Positions 1 to 6,008 of a stretch of 7,013 bases of DNA are shown one piece after another. Source of the DNA: JBCDBH01 sp039184055. GTDB lineage: Bacteria; Acidobacteriota; Thermoanaerobaculia; Multivoradales; J023. Both the position numbers and the translations under genes were made by a program. Each line of letters opens with the position of its first letter. Position 1 is the first letter of the stretch. The notes beneath the pieces were generated by a model that was not told the DNA's origin, did no database searches, and was given only the letters and a program-made list of their open reading frames with translations. The stretch lies in contig JBCDBH010000311.1 in the NCBI GenBank assembly GCA_039184055.1, positions 1-7,013 on the forward strand, written 5' to 3'.

Positions 1-1000
1 CGGCGGCGGGCACCATGGGCATGACGAGGTCGCGACGCTGGTGACCGGCGAGGGCGAGCACCGCGAGACCGACGAGCAGCCAGAAGAGTGCGAATCGGAG
101 CAGGTCTCCATATTCGGCCGGATGCTCGACGGCGTTGGAGTCGAGATGACGTCGACGCCACACCCATACGGCCGCGACGGGTAGCACCAGGCTCCATGGC
201 GCGGCGTGGATGAGGATGGAGAGCAGCGGCACCCAGAAGCGGGTTCCGGGGATTTCACCACCGTCACCCTCGACGACATGCCCCACGAGCTCGTCACCGA
301 GCATTTTGTCGGTGACGGCGTCGCCCAGCACGAAGGTCGCGGCGAGCAGCCAGCCTCCGGCGATCAAAATCCACAAGACGACACCGGGTAGCCACGCTCG
401 CCATCGGGGCGGCGCGGTCTGGCTGCCACGGACGGCGAGCAGTCCACCCAATGCGAACACCAGGCCTTGGGGGCCTTTGGTGAGGGTGGCGAGGGTGCCA
501 GCGAGCCATATCCCGGTCCAGCCTTTGCCGTCTTGCCAGGCGCGGTAGGCGAGACACGCGGTGAGGGTGACGGCGAAGGTGAAGAAGGCGTCGGTACGCA
601 CCAGGGCGACGGCTTTGGCGGCCATCGGGGTGGCGAGAAAGAGCAGAGCGGCGAGGATGCCGGGCCAATCGCCCATGCCTCGGCGACCGATCCACCACAC
701 GAGCAGGGCGGTGCCGAGAACGCCCAAGAAGGAGGGGAGAGTGCGGACCCATCGTGGCGCGCCGTCCACCAGAAGCGCGGCGGGGGCCGCCACCCACAGG
801 CTCGCCGGAGGCTTCGACGCGACGTGGCCGTAGGCGTCGGTCTGCACGATCCACTGACCGTTCTCGACGATGTCGAGCAGATACGACGCGGGCCGTTCTT
901 GATCGCGATCGAGCAGGTCGTCGGGGGCGGCGAGCCGGATGATCCACAGCACGCAGGTAAGCGCGCACAGGATCGCGATGGTCAGCTTGGTGCGGGGCAT
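1..1000 (-). CDS. ArnT/PMT-like integral-membrane glycosyltransferase, C-terminus outside window
   Basis: Reading leftward from the ATG at 998-1000 gives 333 open codons that leave the window at base 1. The protein is very hydrophobic, with about eight likely membrane segments (roughly residues 5-24, 67-80, 90-105, 113-130, 137-152, 162-190, 205-225, 258-282 and 301-320). Family marks of polyprenyl-phosphate-sugar glycosyltransferases (GT39/GT83, ArnT-like) are present: an acidic DRDQER stretch near residue 31 followed by a 'ENGQWIVQ' segment, SKPPASLW at 62-69 (the KPP motif), ALVRTDAFF at 132-140, LTKGPQGLV at 173-181 and a late AGHQRRDLVMP at 318-328. Such enzymes move a sugar from an undecaprenyl carrier to lipid A, another glycolipid or protein at the outer face of the inner membrane. 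The acceptor cannot be told. No strong ribosome site precedes the ATG; an in-frame GTG at 1018 is an alternative. The start lies just 28 bases past the terminator of the protease gene. Family call is firm, substrate unknown. Confidence 0.88.
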   Translation of the reverse strand, partial: MPRTKLTIAILCALTCVLWIIRLAAPDDLLDRDQERPASYLLDIVENGQWIVQTDAYGHVASKPPASLWVAAPAALLVDGAPRWVRTLPSFLGVLGTALLVWWIGRRGMGDWPGILAALLFLATPMAAKAVALVRTDAFFTFAVTLTACLAYRAWQDGKGWTGIWLAGTLATLTKGPQGLVFALGGLLAVRGSQTAPPRWRAWLPGVVLWILIAGGWLLAATFVLGDAVTDKMLGDELVGHVVEGDGGEIPGTRFWVPLLSILIHAAPWSLVLPVAAVWVWRRRHLDSNAVEHPAEYGDLLRFALFWLLVGLAVLALAGHQRRDLVMPMVPAA

Positions 1001-1028
1001 CGCGCGGCAAGATACCACCGCACGACGC

Positions 1029-1058
1029 AAAAAGGCCCACCGCGAGGCGGTGGGCCTT
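1029..1058 (-). terminator. Intrinsic (Rho-independent) terminator of the protease gene
   Basis: Read on the minus strand, a perfect 12-bp stem (bases 1058-1047 paired with 1043-1032, arm AAGGCCCACCGC) closes a 3-base loop CTC at 1046-1044. A run of five T follows (1033-1029), the first two of which belong to the stem. It lies 39 bases after the protease stop codon and matches a classic intrinsic terminator for minus-strand transcription. On the plus strand the stem is followed only by TTCT, so it is a poor terminator in that direction. Confidence 0.88.
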
Positions 1059-1066
1059 CTAGGTCA

Positions 1067-1090
1067 CGGGATCCGATGTCTCAGATCCCG
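1067..1090 (-). other. Second hairpin between protease stop and terminator
   Basis: Perfect 7-bp arms CGGGATC (1067-1073) and GATCCCG (1084-1090) enclose a 10-base loop. The hairpin sits between the protease stop codon (1097-1099) and the main terminator stem, so the mRNA would end in two tandem hairpins. It has no T-run of its own. It may stabilise the 3' end or help termination; this is inference. Confidence 0.5.
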
Positions 1091-1096
1091 ATCAGC

Positions 1097-2803
1097 TCAC
1101 GGCTGGTTCACGCAGAGCGTGAAGCTCGAGCTGCCGCTGTACGGGCTCACCCGCCAACGGTAGTTGCGGGTGCGACGGTTGTAGGTGTACTGGATTTCCT
1201 CGTTGCAGTTGACCGAGGTCGAGCTGGCGCGCACGCGGGTGGTGCCGTTGTTGCGAACCTGGTCGAGGTAGAGGTCGAGATCGGCGCTCTGGTTGTCGCA
1301 GGTGAGGATGCCGTTGAAGTAGCCGATACCGCTGAAGGTCGGGCTCACGAGATCGCCACTGCCGGCACTCGCCGTGCCGGTGTACTCGGTGTAGCCGGAC
1401 GGGCAACCACCACCACCGGGGCCACCGCCGCTACCGGTGAGGTACTGCGAGATCGAGTTGTAGGTGACGGCGAAGGCGCCATCGACGGTGCGATCGTCGT
1501 TGTCGCAGGTGGTGGCGGGGCTGGCGCCGCACGCACCGAAGAGCTGACCGACGACCTGACCGCTGCTGTTGACGACCGGCGAACCGGAGCTACCGCCCTC
1601 GGTGCCACCGAAGGTGTCGTTGCTGTAGATGAAGTTTCCACGCGGCAAGCCGCCGCAGGTGCCCGAGGTCGAGTTCACCGAGTGCGTGCTGTACGCCTGC
1701 GGCGAGCCGGACGGGTGGCTGACCCGGTAGAGGTTGACGCCCGCGGTGTTGGCGATCGCGGTGGTCGTCCAGCCAAGGAAGACGCTACCGGACGGCGCCG
1801 AGCCGCTCAGCTGCACGAGGGTGAAATCGGTGGTGGCGCTGGTGGCGAGCAGGCTCGAGCCGTTGACCACCGGCACGCTGCCCGGCGGGTTGTATTGGCT
1901 ACCGCAGCTCGCGCCACAGCCGACCTGCCAACGGAAGTACGCCTCGAGGCTGGAGGCCGAGGACTGGGTGTCGAAGCAGTGGTTGGCGGTGAGCAGGTAG
2001 GGCGTACCCGAGCTGCTGGTGTCGTTGAGCAGACCGCCCGAGCAGATGAAGGCGCTGCTGCCGACGTTGTAGACGAGGTAGGCGACGGCGTCCTGGGCGT
2101 CCTGCACGGCGCTCGGAATCGACGAGCACTCGGCGTTCTGGATGCAGCTGTCGTTCCACGAGCAGAAAGCCTCGTCACCGCTAATCCCGAGGGAGAAACG
2201 ATCGCCGAGGTGGGTCAAGGAAGCGACCTGGAAGCTCGCCGCGTTGGTGGCGAAGGAGCCGGTGGCGCCCGGAACATGCAGCTGGAGAACGAGCTCGTCA
2301 CCCGGGATGGTGTTGGTCCACAGCTCTTTGTGGGCACCGGAGTACGGGCCGTAGGCGTGGCCGTAGCGGCCGAAGACGTATAGCTGCGCGCCCTTGGGCA
2401 GGTCGACGTTGGTGAGCAGCAGACGGACACCCTTGGCGCCTTCCGACTGGAACGCACCGCTCCACACGGCAGTATCACCGCTGAGGACGGTCGTGCCGAA
2501 GCTCGGACGCTCGGTGTAGGTGAAATCGACAGCAGCGCTCGTACCGACGAGCATGCGGCCCTGGGCCTGCTTCTCGGGCGCGTTGATCTCGGCGAGCTTG
2601 GCGGCCGGGATCCGCACGACGTACGGCGACACGGCCTCGGCGCCCTCGAGCGCCGACAGCTGGCTGTGCAACGCCGCCATGGCGTTCACGCGATCGGTGG
2701 TGTTTTCGAGCTCGGCGGTGCGGTAGGTCTGAGCTTCTTGGGCGCCCACCATTCCGGCGCAGAGCACCAAAAGAAGACTCAGAATAAGACGAAGTCCACG
2801 CAT
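1097..2803 (-). CDS. Exported trypsin-fold (lysyl-endopeptidase-like) serine protease with PPC-like C-terminal domain
   Basis: 568 residues. The ATG at 2801-2803 is chosen because GAGGAG (2812-2817) lies 8 bases upstream; an in-frame GTG at 2807-2809 is only 2 bases from that site. Residues 1-21 form a signal peptide (basic MRGLR, leucine-rich core, likely cut after VGA); there is no proper lipobox. Residues 22 to about 205 look like a propeptide. The protease domain (about 208-455) carries a chymotrypsin-type triad: His275 in LLTANHC, Asp326 in TTDFTLVQL and Ser406 in GGSSGSP. The order and flanks resemble Achromobacter lysyl endopeptidase (family S1). A glycine-rich linker (about 458-466) leads to a roughly 100-residue domain with DLDLYL, typical of bacterial pre-peptidase C-terminal (PPC) domains. 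Fourteen cysteines after residue 213 suggest up to seven disulfides in an extracellular protein. Cleavage specificity is uncertain: the acidic residue that sets lysine preference does not align clearly. It is divergent from lipA and has its own terminator. Confidence 0.93.
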   Translation of the reverse strand: MRGLRLILSLLLVLCAGMVGAQEAQTYRTAELENTTDRVNAMAALHSQLSALEGAEAVSPYVVRIPAAKLAEINAPEKQAQGRMLVGTSAAVDFTYTERPSFGTTVLSGDTAVWSGAFQSEGAKGVRLLLTNVDLPKGAQLYVFGRYGHAYGPYSGAHKELWTNTIPGDELVLQLHVPGATGSFATNAASFQVASLTHLGDRFSLGISGDEAFCSWNDSCIQNAECSSIPSAVQDAQDAVAYLVYNVGSSAFICSGGLLNDTSSSGTPYLLTANHCFDTQSSASSLEAYFRWQVGCGASCGSQYNPPGSVPVVNGSSLLATSATTDFTLVQLSGSAPSGSVFLGWTTTAIANTAGVNLYRVSHPSGSPQAYSTHSVNSTSGTCGGLPRGNFIYSNDTFGGTEGGSSGSPVVNSSGQVVGQLFGACGASPATTCDNDDRTVDGAFAVTYNSISQYLTGSGGGPGGGGCPSGYTEYTGTASAGSGDLVSPTFSGIGYFNGILTCDNQSADLDLYLDQVRNNGTTRVRASSTSVNCNEEIQYTYNRRTRNYRWRVSPYSGSSSFTLCVNQP

Positions 2804-2811
2804 GATCACTT

Positions 2812-2817
2812 CTCCTC
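2812..2817 (-). promoter_or_regulatory. Ribosome binding site of the protease gene
   Basis: GAGGAG on the minus strand, 8 bases before the ATG at 2803. This spacing decides the start in favour of that ATG over the GTG two codons upstream. Confidence 0.8.
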
Positions 2818-2826
2818 GGGGAACGT

Positions 2827-2847
2827 GACCAAGAGGGGGGGTTGGTC
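2827..2847. repeat. Inverted repeat with G7 tract, just upstream of protease RBS
   Basis: Arms GACCAA (2827-2832) and TTGGTC (2842-2847), 6 bp, flank a 9-base spacer that includes seven consecutive G (2835-2841; C7 in the protease mRNA). It lies about 10 bases upstream of the ribosome site, where a hairpin could affect translation. Short arms make chance possible. Confidence 0.35.
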
Positions 2848-2853
2848 GCTGTG

Positions 2854-2874
2854 GATCGAGTGGGTAGCTCGATC
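2854..2874. repeat. Inverted repeat in protease leader
   Basis: Perfect 7-bp arms GATCGAG (2854-2860) and CTCGATC (2868-2874) with a 7-base spacer. This could be an operator or an mRNA hairpin in the protease leader; no known binding consensus is recognised. Confidence 0.4.
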
Positions 2875-2893
2875 GATTCTCAGGGTCCTGGCA

Positions 2894-2920
2894 TCGTGTA
2901 GATCCCAGCGATCCACACGA
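2894..2920. repeat. 11-bp inverted repeat, candidate operator or leader hairpin of protease gene
   Basis: Arms TCGTGTAGATC (2894-2904) and GATCCACACGA (2910-2920) pair over 11 positions around the 5-base spacer CCAGC, with one mismatch that becomes a G-U pair in the minus-strand RNA. It is the best palindrome of the intergenic region and lies about 90 bp upstream of the protease start. It could bind a dimeric regulator or fold in the leader RNA. Confidence 0.5.
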
Positions 2921-3093
2921 GCCTTCTCGTCAAAGGCACGACAAACAATTTGGGGGATGGTGTCCGGTCGCGGCGCAACGAGATGTAACTGAGAATCGGA
3001 TTTCAAGAGCAAAAGTCCAACTCTCGAATCTTTGGGCGCGAGTGGACGGGACGAACTCTCCGAAGGAGCACGGTGCCCTTGAAAACACAGCCC

Positions 3094-3102
3094 TGCTAAT
3101 AT
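3094..3102 (+). promoter_or_regulatory. Extended -10 promoter element of lipA
   Basis: TGCTAATAT matches the extended -10 pattern TGnTAnnnT, with TAATAT at 3097-3102. Six bases separate the hexamer from the lipA ATG, which puts the expected transcription start on the A of that ATG (3109). A TTGAAA at 3079-3084 resembles a -35 box but is only 12 bases from the -10, too close for normal spacing, so the extended -10 would carry recognition. Confidence 0.6.
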
Positions 3103-3108
3103 GCCGGC

Positions 3109-4083
3109 ATGAGCAACTTGGTCCAAATCGGCGCGCGTCGATCGACCTCCGAATCCGACGCATCCACGCGCCCGGCCCGTCGACCCGAATGGCTCCGCAT
3201 CCGCATCTCCACCCCGGAAAGCTACCGCAAGGTGAAGGGCCTGGTCGACCGTCTGCAACTCAATACCGTTTGCCAAGAGGCCCGCTGCCCGAACATCTAC
3301 GAGTGTTGGGGCGAGCACGGCACGGCGACGTTCATGATTCTCGGCGATACCTGCACCCGCCGTTGTGGCTTTTGCGCCGTCAAGACCGGCAAACCACCGG
3401 CGCCACCCGATCCGCTCGAGCCCGGCCATCTCGCCGAGGCGGTGGACGTGATGAATCTCCGTCACGCGGTGATCACCTCGGTCGATCGCGACGACCTGAA
3501 AGACGGCGGCGCGCAACATTGGGCCGATGTCATCACGGCGGTGCACGAACGCGTACCGGCCTGTGGGGTCGAAGTTTTGACGCCCGATTTTCGCGCCGTG
3601 CCCGACGCGCTCGACATCGTGCTCGGCGCCGAGCCGGAGATCTTCTCGCACAACATGGAGACCGTGCCGCGGATGTACCGCCAAGCGCGACCCGGCAGCA
3701 AATACGAGCGGAGTCTCGACCTGCTCGCCGACGCCGCGGCGCGCGCCGCCACGGGTGGCTATCGGCCACGCGGTCGCGAGGGCATCGTCAAGACCAGCGT
3801 CATGGTCGGGTTGGGAGAGACGCGCGAAGAGCTCGAATCGACCATCCGCGACATCCGTTCCGCCGGGGTCGAAGTGCTCGCCATCGGGCAATATCTCCAG
3901 CCGACGCAAGATCATCTGCCGGTGGATCGTTTCGTCCATCCCGACGAGTTCGCGGAATACAAGGCCTATGCGCACGAGCTCGGCTTTTCCCACTGCGAGG
4001 CCGGGCCGCTGGTGCGCAGCTCCTACCATGCTCACGAGCATGTCGGCGCGTCGCTTCGCGAGCCCGCCATGGCGGTCGGTTGA
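3109..4083 (+). CDS. lipA: Lipoyl synthase (radical SAM, two 4Fe-4S clusters)
   Basis: 324 residues, close to the usual LipA length (about 320 in E. coli). LipA inserts two sulfur atoms into the octanoyl chain on lipoyl-domain proteins, making the cofactor of pyruvate and 2-oxoglutarate dehydrogenases and the glycine cleavage system. Visible marks: auxiliary-cluster cysteines C55, C60 and C66 (CQEARCPNIYEC), radical-SAM cysteines C82, C86 and C89 (CTRRCGFC), then SHNMETVPRMY (180-190), VGLGET (233-238), GQYLQPT (260-266) and the C-terminal RSSYHA (303-308) with the serine cluster ligand. Compared with E. coli LipA there is an insert of about ten residues, arginine- and glycine-rich, near 211-226. 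The ATG at 3109 has no Shine-Dalgarno sequence and sits six bases after a -10 element, so the mRNA is probably leaderless. No lipB is next to it. Identification is firm. Confidence 0.97.
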   Translation: MSNLVQIGARRSTSESDASTRPARRPEWLRIRISTPESYRKVKGLVDRLQLNTVCQEARCPNIYECWGEHGTATFMILGDTCTRRCGFCAVKTGKPPAPPDPLEPGHLAEAVDVMNLRHAVITSVDRDDLKDGGAQHWADVITAVHERVPACGVEVLTPDFRAVPDALDIVLGAEPEIFSHNMETVPRMYRQARPGSKYERSLDLLADAAARAATGGYRPRGREGIVKTSVMVGLGETREELESTIRDIRSAGVEVLAIGQYLQPTQDHLPVDRFVHPDEFAEYKAYAHELGFSHCEAGPLVRSSYHAHEHVGASLREPAMAVG

Positions 4084-4085
4084 GA

Positions 4086-4114
4086 TTGCCGGAAAGGCCG
4101 CGAAACGGTAGAGT
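4086..4114 (+). promoter_or_regulatory. Candidate sigma70 promoter for the GNAT-oxygenase-proline dehydrogenase operon
   Basis: TTGCCG (4086-4091) and TAGAGT (4109-4114) are separated by 17 bases, the normal spacing. Each keeps the key positions of its box (TTG for -35; TA...T for -10). Expected transcription start is about 4121, leaving a 60-base leader with a hairpin before the GNAT ATG. The boxes start 2 bases after the lipA stop, so read-through from lipA is also possible. Confidence 0.45.
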
Positions 4115-4124
4115 GTAAAGGGTT

Positions 4125-4154
4125 TGAACGCCTCTTCGAAGGCTTCGGCGTTCA
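4125..4154 (+). other. Leader hairpin upstream of GNAT gene
   Basis: Arms TGAACGCC (4125-4132) and GGCGTTCA (4147-4154) form an 8-bp perfect stem around 14 bases. A competing inner stem GCCT (4130-4133) with AGGC (4140-4143) shares the left arm's bases, so two folds exclude each other. No T-run follows, so it is not an intrinsic terminator. It lies between the candidate promoter and the ribosome site. Confidence 0.4.
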
Positions 4155-4180
4155 TCCAACCAACCGAGGTACACGAATCC

Positions 4181-4651
4181 ATGAATACGGAAGCTTCGGC
4201 GACGCCCACCGCTTCGTCCGACGTCACCGTCCGGGCTCTCGAAGACGTCGATCTCGACGATATCGTCCGGATCGACGAGCTGATCACCGGCCACTATCGC
4301 CCCGACACGTGGGAAGAACGGGTGACCTACTATCTTCGTCGTAATCCCGACGGCGCTCTGGTGGCGGAAAGCGAAGGCGAGGTGGTGGGATTCATGCTCG
4401 GGGACATCCGTGGTGGTGAGTTCGGTCTCGACGAGCTCACCGGCTGGATCGAAGTGCTCGGTGTCGATCCCGGGCACCGAGGCAAAGCGATCGGGCGTCA
4501 TCTCGCCACAACCATGTTCACGCACTTCCAGACCGAAGGTGCCCAAGTCGTGCGCACCATGGTCGACGAAACGATGGACGGGATCGAGCGCTTTTTCCTC
4601 TCTTTGGGTTTTGCGCCAGCGCCGCTCAAGCCCTTCGTGAAACGACTTTGA
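4181..4651 (+). CDS. GNAT-family N-acetyltransferase
   Basis: 156 residues, a normal length for a single GNAT domain. It would move an acetyl group from acetyl-CoA to an amine; the acceptor is unknown. After a disordered Thr/Ser/Ala-rich start (1-14), the fold begins at VTVRALEDVDLDDIVRIDE (15-33). Motif A is clear at 91-107: EVLGVDPGHRGKAIGRH, with the pyrophosphate-binding loop HRGKAIG at 99-105. The C-terminal part ends with IERFFLSLGF (136-144), the usual motif B region. The ATG at 4181 is preferred because GAGGT (4166-4170) lies 10 bases upstream. An in-frame TTG at 4124 would add 19 residues encoded by the leader hairpin and has no ribosome site. It is followed after 22 bases by the oxygenase-like gene, so the two are probably co-transcribed. 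Histone-like or ribosomal-protein acetylation (RimI-like) is possible but not shown. Confidence 0.88.
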   Translation: MNTEASATPTASSDVTVRALEDVDLDDIVRIDELITGHYRPDTWEERVTYYLRRNPDGALVAESEGEVVGFMLGDIRGGEFGLDELTGWIEVLGVDPGHRGKAIGRHLATTMFTHFQTEGAQVVRTMVDETMDGIERFFLSLGFAPAPLKPFVKRL

Positions 4652-4660
4652 CGCCGCTCC

Positions 4661-4666
4661 AGGAGG
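4661..4666 (+). promoter_or_regulatory. Strong ribosome binding site of the BoxB-like gene
   Basis: AGGAGG, a full consensus Shine-Dalgarno sequence, lies 7 bases before the ATG at 4674 in the 22-base gap after the GNAT stop. It fixes the start and suggests this is a well-translated gene of the operon. Confidence 0.85.
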
Positions 4667-4673
4667 CTGCCGC

Positions 4674-6005
4674 ATGAAGACTCGCACCACGACGCTTCCC
4701 GACAAGTACCACGCCGCCGTCGAACGCTGGCGCGATACCTTCCTGCCCGACTACGACTACCTGCTCGACAATTGGGAAACCCATTTTCCCAAAGAGCCAC
4801 GCTTCCAGCTCTGCGCCTATCGCGAGCAGGGGATGTGCTCGGAGATCGAGGTCGGCGCCGACAAGGGCAAGCCCAAGCACACGCGCGCGGCATCGATGGC
4901 ACCCGAGCAGGCGCACCATCTCTTTGGCGCCATTCGCGCCCAGGCGTCGACCGAATTCGGCTCGATTCAGCAACACCGTCTCACCCTGGCGCGGGCGCAG
5001 AGTGAGGAAGAGCAGATTTGGGTTTTGCGGATGATGGCCGAGGAGCTGCGTCACGGCTACCAGATGCTCCACCTCCTAGTGGAAGACGATTGGACCTCGG
5101 TGAGCGACGAGTCGACCGACGATCTGGTCGAAGGCATCCTGTCGATGCAGACCGGTTCGCACCTCCTCGGTGCCTTCAACATCGAGTTCGACTCCTTCGT
5201 CGACAACATCGCTTTTTGTGCCTTGATCGACCGGGTGGGTAAATACCAGCTCGCCATGCAGAAGGTCAGCGCCTACCAGCCGATGGCCGAGTCGATGCCG
5301 AGAATGTTGCGCGAAGAAGCTTTCCACCTCGCCACGGGCGTCGTGCCGCTACGTCGCTGGATGACCGCCGCCGCCACCGGCGATGGCACTATTTCGGTCA
5401 ACGACATTCAGCGCGCTCTCAACAAATGGTTGCCGCGCGCCTACGAGATGTTCGGCGACGAGCGTGGCGGTGGCACCAACGTCAAATTCGGTCTCAAGCC
5501 GATGAAGAACGCCGAGGCGCAGGCGCAGTACATCACCGAGGTCAAGAAAGTCGTCGACAACCTCAATATGCGTTATCTGCGCGCCCGGCTGCCCGAGCTG
5601 TCATCGCTCGAAGCCAAGGAGACGCGTCGTCGCATCGCCGAGGAAGGCGAAGTGCTGCACGGCATCAAGCCCGAAGATCTCCTCAGCATGCCCGATCCGC
5701 GCTTCTTCCGTCGTCGTGGCGTGCCGGCTTTCGAGCTGGTGGGAGTCGACGGCGAGGAATTCGAAACCGTCGAGGCCTACGTCGAGCACCTGCGTCAGCA
5801 TCTTCCCGCCGCCTACCTCGCCGGTAGCGATTTCCTGGGTTATATCCAGACCCTCGGCAAGGTGCAGAGCGGCGAGCTCGATTTGCGTACCGCGGTGAAT
5901 CAAATGCCTTCGCTGCGCCGTGTCGCGGGCACCTGCCCGTGCGCCAAATCGGTGCGCTGGGTGGTCGATCAGCCGGCGCCCATCGCCGAGCCGGCGCACG
6001 CCTGA
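4674..6005 (+). CDS. BoxB/PaaA-family di-iron oxygenase-like protein, substrate unknown
   Basis: 443 residues of the ferritin-like di-iron fold found in benzoyl-CoA 2,3-epoxidase BoxB (about 473 residues) and the phenylacetyl-CoA epoxidase subunit PaaA (about 309). Compared from memory with BoxB, all six metal ligands are kept with near-identical spacing: Glu94 (ASTEFGS), Glu124 and His127 (AEELRHGYQM), Asp186 (LIDRVGKYQL), Glu215 and His218 (LREEAFHLATG). A WLPRAYEMFG segment at 252-261 resembles the PaaA helix after the second ExxH. The protein should therefore bind two irons and activate oxygen, probably on an acyl-CoA. The C-terminal part (about 300-443) is not recognised and holds a CPC motif at 421-423 (GTCPCAKSVRW); the typical BoxB C-terminus is absent. 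No PaaB, PaaC, BoxA reductase, BoxC or CoA ligase is visible. It lies between a GNAT gene and proline dehydrogenase, with a strong ribosome site. Family call is good; true BoxB activity is doubtful. Confidence 0.85.
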   Translation: MKTRTTTLPDKYHAAVERWRDTFLPDYDYLLDNWETHFPKEPRFQLCAYREQGMCSEIEVGADKGKPKHTRAASMAPEQAHHLFGAIRAQASTEFGSIQQHRLTLARAQSEEEQIWVLRMMAEELRHGYQMLHLLVEDDWTSVSDESTDDLVEGILSMQTGSHLLGAFNIEFDSFVDNIAFCALIDRVGKYQLAMQKVSAYQPMAESMPRMLREEAFHLATGVVPLRRWMTAAATGDGTISVNDIQRALNKWLPRAYEMFGDERGGGTNVKFGLKPMKNAEAQAQYITEVKKVVDNLNMRYLRARLPELSSLEAKETRRRIAEEGEVLHGIKPEDLLSMPDPRFFRRRGVPAFELVGVDGEEFETVEAYVEHLRQHLPAAYLAGSDFLGYIQTLGKVQSGELDLRTAVNQMPSLRRVAGTCPCAKSVRWVVDQPAPIAEPAHA

Positions 6006-6008
6006 GGT

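Larger units (their letters stand above)
2804..3108. promoter_or_regulatory. Divergent intergenic region between protease and lipA, with several inverted repeats
   Basis: This 305-bp stretch separates two genes read in opposite directions, so it must hold promoters for both. The lipA promoter is visible at its right end. I could not find a convincing sigma70 promoter for the protease. The stretch is less coding-like than its surroundings and holds a run of seven G (2835-2841). It also holds four inverted repeats: 2827-2832/2842-2847, 2854-2860/2868-2874, 2894-2904/2910-2920, and the longer-range pair CGATTCTCAG 2874-2883 with CTGAGAATCG 2989-2998. The first three fall in what would be the protease 5' leader. 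The long minus-strand open frame crossing this region is antisense to lipA and is not believed. Confidence 0.6.

Noticed and set aside
294..1040. 248-codon open frame on the minus strand
   Set aside because: It shares the strand of the glycosyltransferase but in another frame, and is Arg/His/Pro-rich. The correct frame gives a clear membrane protein with family motifs.
467..2383. 638-codon open frame on the plus strand
   Set aside because: It runs antisense to both the glycosyltransferase and the protease, has low-complexity Arg/Gly/Val/Ala-rich content and no recognisable domain. Long antisense frames are expected in GC-rich genes.
2835..2841. G7 run as a phase-variation tract for the protease
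   Set aside because: Seven bases is short for slippage-driven switching and the tract is outside the coding region and not clearly within a promoter.
3079..3084. TTGAAA as the -35 box of lipA
   Set aside because: Only 12 bases from the -10 hexamer, too short for sigma70; kept only as a note beside the extended -10.
2806..4287. 493-codon open frame on the minus strand
   Set aside because: It is antisense to lipA and the start of the GNAT gene; lipA is certain. The reading is a codon-bias shadow with no family signature.
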